DNA from: JBPYFK01 sp051984675
GTDB taxonomy: Bacteria; Actinomycetota; Actinomycetes; Mycobacteriales; Pseudonocardiaceae
Assembly: GCA_051984675.1 (NCBI GenBank)
Contig: JBPYFK010000181.1
Location: 1-11,423 of the forward strand
DNA: 11,423 nt
Direction: 5' to 3'
Below the pieces are notes generated by a model, which did no database searches, was not told the DNA's origin, and was given only the letters and a program-made list of their open reading frames with translations. Every line of letters starts with the position of its first letter. Positions within the stretch are counted from its first letter, which is position 1. Below, piece by piece: positions 5,877-11,423 of the stretch. The position numbers and the translations under genes are program-made.

Positions 5877-8800
5877 TTAACGGGACGTGGGCACCAGGCG
5901 CGATAGCGCGTCGGCGCCGGTAGGTAGGGTGTGCGCCGCCACGACGGCGACGACCACCGAGGCCGCCACGCAGGACCAGGCGACCGGCCCCATCGGGGTG
6001 CAGCCGAAGAAGTGGCTGACACCGGGAGTTTGAACGACAGCGGCGAGCGCGAGCGCGGAGCCGAGGGTGGTCAGGAGAACGACCGGGCTGCGGTGCCGTC
6101 CCAGGGCGGTTTGGGCGAGTTGCGCGGAGACCAGTCCGCACAGGGCCATGGTGCTGGTGCGGCGGGCGCTCCCGAGGGTGATACGGCCGAGGTGCCACGC
6201 CGTGGCGGCACCGAGTCCGGTCACGATGCCCCGGTCGCGGATCTGCCGCAACAGCGGTGTGCCCATCGCGGTTGTGCGCAGCGGGTCGGCACGGTGACCA
6301 GGCCGGTGGGGTTCCTCATCGCTGTCGTCGTTGGTGGAGTCGCCGTCTGCCGGGGTGACCGCGACCGCCATTGCGGGGAACATGTCGGTGAGCAGGTTGA
6401 CCAACAAGAGTTGGCGGCCCGACAGCGGGGAGTTGCCGGCGAGCAGCGTGCCGAGCAGGGTGAAGCCGACCTCGCCTGCGTTGCCGCCGATGAGGATGCC
6501 GACCGCGTCGGAGACGCTGCGCCACAACACCTTGCCCTCATCCAGGGCATCGACGAGCACGGTCAGGTCCTTGCCGGTGAGCACGATGTGGGCGGCGTTG
6601 CGTGCGGCGACAGACCCGCGGGCGGCGACGCCGACGCCGACGTCGGCGGCGCGGATCGCGGCCGCGTCGTTAGCGCCGTCACCGATCATGGCCGTGATGC
6701 GGCCGGCGGCCCGTAGTGCCTCGATGACCTGGAGCTTCTGCTCGGGTGCTACACGGGCGACGACGCTGGCCTCGCGGAGCAGACTGGCCTGGCCGGCGCC
6801 GTCGGTCTCGGCCAGTTCGTCGCCGGTGACCACGGTGGCGTCGGCGGGCCACCCCAGCGACGTCGCGATGGCTAGCGCCGTGTGCGGGTGATCGCCGGTG
6901 AGCATCACGGGGTTGACCCCGGCTTTGAGTAGCCCGGCGACCAGGGGAGCGGCGCTTTCCCGTGGAGTGTCAGCCAACGCGACGAAGCCGAGCAGGTCCA
7001 AGTCAGCCGGGGTGTTCTGCTCTAGCTTGGTGCTTTCGCCCTCGGCGAGCCGCCGCTGGGCCACCGCGATCAACCGTAACCCCTCCTGTGCCAGGACTTC
7101 TGCGGTGTCCTGCGCCTGGCTACCACCATCGCGGCAGGCGGCCAGCACCACCTCGGGTGCGCCCTTGACCACGAGAAACCGGCTGCCGGTGGCATCGGTT
7201 CCGGTGGCGGCGGCGTAGCCCCGGCTGGCTTCGAAGGGTTGCCCGTCCAGCTGAACCCAGTCGGGGTCCGCAGGACCGGCGTCCAGGATCGCGTCGTCGG
7301 TGGCGTGGGCGTGGGCAGTCTCGCCGGTGGTGTGCGGACAGGCCCGGGCAGCGGTGCGCAGGAGTGGAGTTGCGCCTGCGTTGGTGTGGTGGTGGCGGTG
7401 GCCGGCAGCGGTGACCACTTGCACCACCCGAAGGCTGTTCTCGGTGAGCGTGCCGGTCTTGTCGAAGCAGACGGTGTCGACCCGGCCGAGTGCTTCCAAG
7501 GCACGCACCGCACGTACTAGGACGCCGTGTCGGGCCAGGCGACGTGCGGCCGCCATCTGCGCCACCGTGGCGACTAGCGGCAGCCCCTCCGGTACCGCGG
7601 CGACCGCGACTGCGATGCCGCCCTCCAGTGCCTGCCGCAACGGGTGTCCGCGGAGCATGCTGAGCACCGTCACGGCCGCGCCGCCGGCCAGGGTCAGCGG
7701 CAGCGCCTTCTGGGTGAGTTCGTGTAACCGCGACTGGATGCCCGCCGGCGGCGGGGTACGGGCGGCCAGTGCGGAGGCCCGGCCGGACTCAGTGTGCTCG
7801 CCGGTGCCCACCACCACCGCGCGGGCGTGCCCGGTAACCACGCTGGTGTCCTCGAAGACCATGCAGCTGCGGTTGCTGACAACCGTGCCCGGTGCGGGGT
7901 CAGTGCATTTGGACACCGGCAGGGATTCGCCAGTCAGCGGAGATTCGTCCACCTCAAGGTCGGCCACGCTGATCAGGCGGGCGTCTGCCGGAACGACGTC
8001 GCCGACGCGCAGGTCGATCACGTCACCGACGACGAGTTCCGTTGCCTCCACGGTGCTGACGGGCTCCCGCAGAGCGCTGCGTAAGTCAGTGGCGCCGGCA
8101 CCGGAGACTGCGACGCGCCGGGCCTTCTGCTGCTGCCCGGCGACCAGTCCCGCCAGCGCCGCCTCCGCGCGCAACCGTTGCGTGGCGCCAACAATGGCAT
8201 TGACCACCATCGCCCCGGCGACCAGCAGCGCATCGGTGACTGATCCCAGTATCGCCGAAGCGGTGGCACCCAAGGCCAACACGGGGGTGAGCGGATCCGT
8301 CAGCTCCACTTGGACTGCCCGGGCAAGCTTCGCGCCGCCGATCATCGCTTCGCCCAGCGGAAGGGTCGTGACACGGTCGCGGAGTCGCTGGGCGAGCCTA
8401 GTCTTCGGCGAGGTGTGCCGGAGTGGAGGCGGGCTGAGGCGGTGCAGCACCTCCTCTGCCGGCAGTGCGTGCCAGGGCACTCGCTGGCGCGGTGCGGGGG
8501 GTGCTGCGGTGGCAACGCGCTGCGCCGCGAGCCACCCGGCGACGAGGGCGCTGGCGGAAGCGAGGTTGACCGGGCTGAACGCGCCACGCAGGGTCCAGCG
8601 CTGCCAGCGCTGGGCACCATCCGACCCGGTGAGCAGTAGCAGGCCGGCGAGCGCTGTGCCCGCCTGGGCGAGGCCTTTGGCGGTGCTCGCGGTCCTGCGC
8701 GCGGGGGGCAGGGCGGTCAGCACCCGCCATGCTGCCTGCAGGCCATCGATCGCCAGCAGGTCAGCGTCCCAGGCCACGGCGTCGCCGCCCTGGTAGACGG

Positions 8801-10469
8801 CGAGGGCCACGTCACTGCGCAACAGGCCGTCCATCAGGTCGATCGCGGCCCCGTTGGTGGCACACTTCCCGCCGGGGCGGGCGACAGTGAGCACGACACG
8901 GCCCTCGGTCTGCAGTTGCCGGACCGTCGAGGCGAGAGACTGAGGGCGGACGACCTCGTCTACGAGCGCGGCCAACTCCGGGCAGCTGCGCTGGCCGACC
9001 AAAATCACGCGCAGGTGTGACTGGCGCGCGGCGTCGAGCACCGCGTCGGCCAGCGGGTCCAGTTCCCACCCGACCAGCACCCGACCTACCGTGGCTCCGT
9101 CTACACGGACGTGCACCCACCGAGCCTCGGCCGGTCCGGGCAGTCGCGACAGTCGCGCCCGCGGACCGGACCAAGGCAGCGGCACCGGTCCTTGCTCGGG
9201 ACCCAGGACCGCCGTGGCTGCCTGCCACAATCGTTCGCTGGTCCACCCCTGAGTTATCGGCTCGACATCGAGCACGGTGAGGCGCTCCCCCAGCAGCGCG
9301 CTGGGATGCAGCACCAGGGTGTCGACCAATTCCAATACCCGCAGGCGTTCAGGGTCACGGACGAGCACGCCCTCCCGGGCGAGATGGCGGTCCAACCCGG
9401 AGACAAACGCGGTGGGGCCATACCGAGCTGCTTTCGGCGAGCTGGCCAGCACCGCCTCGGCTGCTGCGGACGGGCTGCGCCGCAGCAGAAGCACTGCGGC
9501 GGCGGTGAGCAGACCGCCTGTCGTCACCTGGGCGCGGTAGGTCTCCGCGTCCGTGGTGTGGGCGGGCCGCGCAGGTCGCGGTCTGGGCGGAAGACTCGTC
9601 CACCCAGACGCGCACAACCGGTCGTGCGCTGTGTGAAACGCAGTCATCCTGGCAAGGGCCGCAGCAAACTGGTGAGCCCGCAACGCGGTATCCAGCAGCA
9701 GGGTGGCTGGATCCTGGCCCAGACCGTAGGCGAAGGCACCAGCTGTCGTCATGATCGTCTGGGCGGGGCGGGCCCCTATCGTCCTGCGTAAGGTCGCCTC
9801 GACAGTGGGGTGCTCCCGCAGTGACACGTTGAGCGCGATCGCCCAACGCGGCAGCGGCGTCCAGCCGGCCGTCCTGCCTGTCACTGCGGCCGCGAACCCC
9901 GCCGCGCCGACCGCCAGTGCAGTGATCGTATCCCGCACCTCGGCAGGATCTCCGGGATGTGCCGGCCAGCTCTCGACGGTTTCCGGCACGCGCAACCCAT
10001 GCCGTCCTGCCTCCTCGGACAGCGCCCGGAGGACCCAGTCGCCGGCCGCCTCGTCCACTGCCCCGATCACTAAGCGCCCAAGGCCACCGTCCCAGTACGC
10101 GGTCACCACGTCTGGACGGATGGCCAATTGCCGCGCGAACCACTCGGCCGCATTGCTTGACACCGACGATGCGGCGCCGTCCGTGCTGGCCAGAGGCACG
10201 TGGAGCCACCGTCCTCGCCGCCACACCGGCGACGGCGCACGCATCGCCGACTGCAACGGCTCCGAGCCCTCGACGGCGGCGCTGACCCCACTGCTCACGG
10301 CACGTTTCGCAGACCGAGCGGTACCAGTGGCCGCCTCACCCGCCAGATCACCAACCGTGCGAACAGCACTTGCTACCTGGTCGGCTACGCCCAGCGACGC
10401 GCCCACAACCGCACCCATGCCGGTAAGCGGCCACCGCGCCAACGCGGCTAACATGCGTTGCTGCCCCAC
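5877..10469 (-). CDS. CtpH/CtpI-type tandem P-type cation ATPase
   Basis: This 1530-aa membrane pump fits the very long mycobacterial CtpH/CtpI group (about 1540-1630 aa). The C-terminal half (about 700-1530) is complete: actuator TGES at 846-849, PEGLP around E961 in M4, phosphorylation site D1003 in DKTGTLT, nucleotide-binding K1102 in KGAPE, TGD ending at D1193, and GDGAND from D1264 to D1268, with ten likely membrane spans. E961, N1330, E1333, N1358, T1361 and D1362 sit where the Ca-ATPase cation ligands sit, so a divalent cation such as Ca2+ is plausible but unproven. The N-terminal half is a decayed P1B-like copy: an HMA-like fold near 105-160 without CxxC, Ser-Pro-Lys at 344-346 for CPC, H388 for the phosphorylated Asp, V491-Q493 for TGD and GGKCATNG from 533 for GDGxND. 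It lacks an actuator domain. The GTG start directly follows an in-frame stop; ATG at 10454 is an alternative. Confidence 0.93.
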   Translation of the reverse strand: MGQQRMLAALARWPLTGMGAVVGASLGVADQVASAVRTVGDLAGEAATGTARSAKRAVSSGVSAAVEGSEPLQSAMRAPSPVWRRGRWLHVPLASTDGAASSVSSNAAEWFARQLAIRPDVVTAYWDGGLGRLVIGAVDEAAGDWVLRALSEEAGRHGLRVPETVESWPAHPGDPAEVRDTITALAVGAAGFAAAVTGRTAGWTPLPRWAIALNVSLREHPTVEATLRRTIGARPAQTIMTTAGAFAYGLGQDPATLLLDTALRAHQFAAALARMTAFHTAHDRLCASGWTSLPPRPRPARPAHTTDAETYRAQVTTGGLLTAAAVLLLRRSPSAAAEAVLASSPKAARYGPTAFVSGLDRHLAREGVLVRDPERLRVLELVDTLVLHPSALLGERLTVLDVEPITQGWTSERLWQAATAVLGPEQGPVPLPWSGPRARLSRLPGPAEARWVHVRVDGATVGRVLVGWELDPLADAVLDAARQSHLRVILVGQRSCPELAALVDEVVRPQSLASTVRQLQTEGRVVLTVARPGGKCATNGAAIDLMDGLLRSDVALAVYQGGDAVAWDADLLAIDGLQAAWRVLTALPPARRTASTAKGLAQAGTALAGLLLLTGSDGAQRWQRWTLRGAFSPVNLASASALVAGWLAAQRVATAAPPAPRQRVPWHALPAEEVLHRLSPPPLRHTSPKTRLAQRLRDRVTTLPLGEAMIGGAKLARAVQVELTDPLTPVLALGATASAILGSVTDALLVAGAMVVNAIVGATQRLRAEAALAGLVAGQQQKARRVAVSGAGATDLRSALREPVSTVEATELVVGDVIDLRVGDVVPADARLISVADLEVDESPLTGESLPVSKCTDPAPGTVVSNRSCMVFEDTSVVTGHARAVVVGTGEHTESGRASALAARTPPPAGIQSRLHELTQKALPLTLAGGAAVTVLSMLRGHPLRQALEGGIAVAVAAVPEGLPLVATVAQMAAARRLARHGVLVRAVRALEALGRVDTVCFDKTGTLTENSLRVVQVVTAAGHRHHHTNAGATPLLRTAARACPHTTGETAHAHATDDAILDAGPADPDWVQLDGQPFEASRGYAAATGTDATGSRFLVVKGAPEVVLAACRDGGSQAQDTAEVLAQEGLRLIAVAQRRLAEGESTKLEQNTPADLDLLGFVALADTPRESAAPLVAGLLKAGVNPVMLTGDHPHTALAIATSLGWPADATVVTGDELAETDGAGQASLLREASVVARVAPEQKLQVIEALRAAGRITAMIGDGANDAAAIRAADVGVGVAARGSVAARNAAHIVLTGKDLTVLVDALDEGKVLWRSVSDAVGILIGGNAGEVGFTLLGTLLAGNSPLSGRQLLLVNLLTDMFPAMAVAVTPADGDSTNDDSDEEPHRPGHRADPLRTTAMGTPLLRQIRDRGIVTGLGAATAWHLGRITLGSARRTSTMALCGLVSAQLAQTALGRHRSPVVLLTTLGSALALAAVVQTPGVSHFFGCTPMGPVAWSCVAASVVVAVVAAHTLPTGADALSRLVPTSR

Positions 10470-10474
10470 TCAGC

Positions 10475-10486
10475 CGATGCGCATCG
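10475..10486. repeat. 12-bp palindrome between the ATPase and its upstream gene
   Basis: CGATGCGCATCG is a perfect palindrome filling most of the 20-bp gap between the stop of the 171-aa gene and the GTG start of the ATPase gene. It could fold in the mRNA or hide the ATPase start, which has no clear ribosome site. It may equally be chance in GC-rich DNA. Confidence 0.4.
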
Positions 10487-10489
10487 CGA

Positions 10490-11005
10490 TCACGAGATCT
10501 TGGCCGCGGAACGCTTCCGGCCGGTACGCGTACCACCGCGCCCAGAGCCCTGCCCAGAAGTCTTCGTCGCGGACGACTCACCGGCCGTATCGTCGGCGGG
10601 CGACGCCGACCGGCCCGGCGCGACTCGAGATTCCGCGCTCGGCGGCTCGGAATGGCGATCTCGTTGAGATTGAGTTATCCAGGCCACGCCTGCCAGACCC
10701 GCCGCCACCGGCCACTCGATCACACCCACCACGCCAAGCGCGGCGGCACTCGTGTACACGGCCACCCGACGGGCGTGCGGCGACACGGAACCGACACTGT
10801 CCAACATCGCGTCCGTGGCGCCTCGCGCGAAACTGAGGCCAGGTAGGTGCGTTGCGGTCGTCGATGCGCGCTCCGCGGCGCTGCGCACCGCCCCGGCTCC
10901 CGGCAGCCGGCCGGCCGCACCCGAGATCCGACTCCACGCCTCGCTCGCCGCACCCACCGGCCAAGACATCATCAGAGACACTGATTTGGTGACGCTATCC
11001 TGCAC
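10490..11005 (-). CDS. Small Ala-rich membrane protein paired with the P-type ATPase
   Basis: This is a 171-aa protein of unknown function. Residues 1-80 are Ala/Ser/Arg-rich and look helical and amphipathic (for example SWPVGAASEAW). Residues 84-110 form one likely membrane span (VYTSAAALGVVGVIEWPVAA and onward). The tail (111-171) is hydrophilic and ends in a basic stretch rich in Gly, Arg and Lys (GSGRGGTRTGRKRSAAK). The frame stays open up to a TTG at 11068, but I chose the GTG at 11005 because GGAGGAGG at 11012-11019 lies exactly 6 nt upstream. The stop is 20 bp before the ATPase start, on the same strand, so the two are probably one operon. The segment EWPVAAGLAGVAW loosely resembles RWPLTGMGAVVGAS near the ATPase N-terminus. 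A role in assembly or regulation of the pump is inferred from position only. Confidence 0.78.
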   Translation of the reverse strand: MQDSVTKSVSLMMSWPVGAASEAWSRISGAAGRLPGAGAVRSAAERASTTATHLPGLSFARGATDAMLDSVGSVSPHARRVAVYTSAAALGVVGVIEWPVAAGLAGVAWITQSQRDRHSEPPSAESRVAPGRSASPADDTAGESSATKTSGQGSGRGGTRTGRKRSAAKIS

Positions 11006-11011
11006 CGCCTG

Positions 11012-11019
11012 CCTCCTCC
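11012..11019 (-). promoter_or_regulatory. Strong Shine-Dalgarno site that sets the start of the 171-aa gene
   Basis: GGAGGAGG on the minus strand lies 6 nt before the GTG at 11005. It is the best ribosome site in the window and argues against the longer TTG start at 11068. Confidence 0.8.
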
Positions 11020-11173
11020 CAAACCACCTGACCTCGTGCCGCCCGGGCCGATCGAAGACGGTCGTCAAGATCTACATCGAGTGAAGCCGGCATCGTAACG
11101 CGAACGAGCTAAGGAGTACACCGTACGAGTGGCCTGATTGAGTCGGTTTCAGATTCCTTCGGTGCGCCACAAA
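11020..11173. other. Leader and upstream region of the ATPase operon
   Basis: The minus-strand promoter of the ATPase pair should lie here. No good -35/-10 pair stands out; a TAGATC preceded by a TTACGA at 18 bp is the nearest and is weak. I see no RNA gene and no operator-like repeat. Confidence 0.4.
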
Positions 11174-11423
11174 ACACCACAAAATGACCTCGCCCTGATG
11201 GACAGGGAGGAAACAGGCTGCCGGGTGTCTTAGCTGATCTGGGATCGGGATGGGAAGTTCTCCGCCCTCCGCGAGGAGCTCCCCGCAGAGGCAGGCATCC
11301 AGAGCGTGCTCATGCGTACCCGGATGCCACAGACAAACTCAATCATAGACAGATGGGGCAATCCTGCCGACCCCAGCCACCTGCTCACGAACGTTTCGAC
11401 AATCAGCACCAAGTCCTGGCCCA
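11174..11423 (+). pseudogene. Second rve transposase remnant, partial at the window end
   Basis: One plus-strand frame reads TPQNDLALMDREETGCRVS, a TAG at 11231, then LIWDRDGKFSALREELPAEA, GIQSVLMRTRMPQTNSIIDRW and PSHLL. This aligns without gaps to the remnant at 2099 (VMDLEDAGCRARFLIRDRDK against LMDREETGCRVS-stop-LIWDRDGK) and continues into the core that is deleted there. The internal stop, the Asp in IIDRW where the family has catalytic Glu, the lost dozen or so codons between DRW and HLL, and a frameshift into a garbled YNxHRPHQ motif (DNQHQ) show it is dead. It runs off the window. Confidence 0.75.

Noticed and set aside
7300..8796. 498-aa plus-strand frame inside the ATPase gene
   Set aside because: It is antisense to the ATPase catalytic motifs and rich in Ser, Arg and Thr without domains; a shadow frame.
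11006..11068. TTG start at 11068 for the small membrane protein
   Set aside because: It would place the excellent GGAGGAGG site inside the coding region; the GTG at 11005 has ideal spacing to that site.
1..11423. CRISPR array, tRNA/rRNA genes, toxin-antitoxin or phage-defence cassette
   Set aside because: I looked for regularly spaced repeats, tRNA-like arms and small overlapping gene pairs, and saw none.

Overview
The window is high-GC DNA with GTG and TTG starts, purine-rich Shine-Dalgarno sites and protein families typical of actinomycetes. The long CtpH/CtpI-type P-type ATPase, the DrrAB-type exporter with its TetR repressor, and the style of the transposase remnants suggest a filamentous actinomycete, possibly Pseudonocardiales. 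The genus is an inference; the sequence does not fix it.

Layout. (1) 1-1820: a complete IS1182-like insertion sequence with perfect 18-bp terminal inverted repeats and an intact transposase. (2) 1821-2436: unassigned DNA, then a broken integrase-core (rve) transposase. (3) 2437-5078: a divergent unit with a TetR-family repressor on the minus strand and, on the plus strand, an ABC ATPase and an ABC-2 permease of the DrrA/DrrB drug-export type. Two copies of a 13-bp palindrome lie between the divergent genes and are the probable repressor operators. (4) 5079-5876: a gene graveyard on the minus strand, holding two pieces of integrase-type transposases and a frameshifted piece of an IclR-family regulator. 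(5) 5877-11005: a minus-strand pair, a 171-aa single-span membrane protein followed by a 1530-aa P-type ATPase. (6) 11006-11423: a short leader region and a second remnant of the same rve transposase family as at 2099-2390, in the same orientation and running off the window.

How the genes work together. The TetR repressor probably senses an export substrate and releases the DrrAB-like exporter. The ATPase is the most unusual gene. Its C-terminal half is a complete, apparently active P2-type cation pump with Ca-ATPase-like ligand residues. Its N-terminal half is a decayed P1B-type pump in which the phosphorylated Asp has become His388, CPC has become Ser-Pro-Lys, the TGD and GDGxND motifs are lost and the actuator domain is missing. 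The small upstream gene is probably a co-transcribed partner.

Related transposase wreckage lies on both sides of the exporter and ATPase block. This marks the region as accessory and prone to rearrangement.
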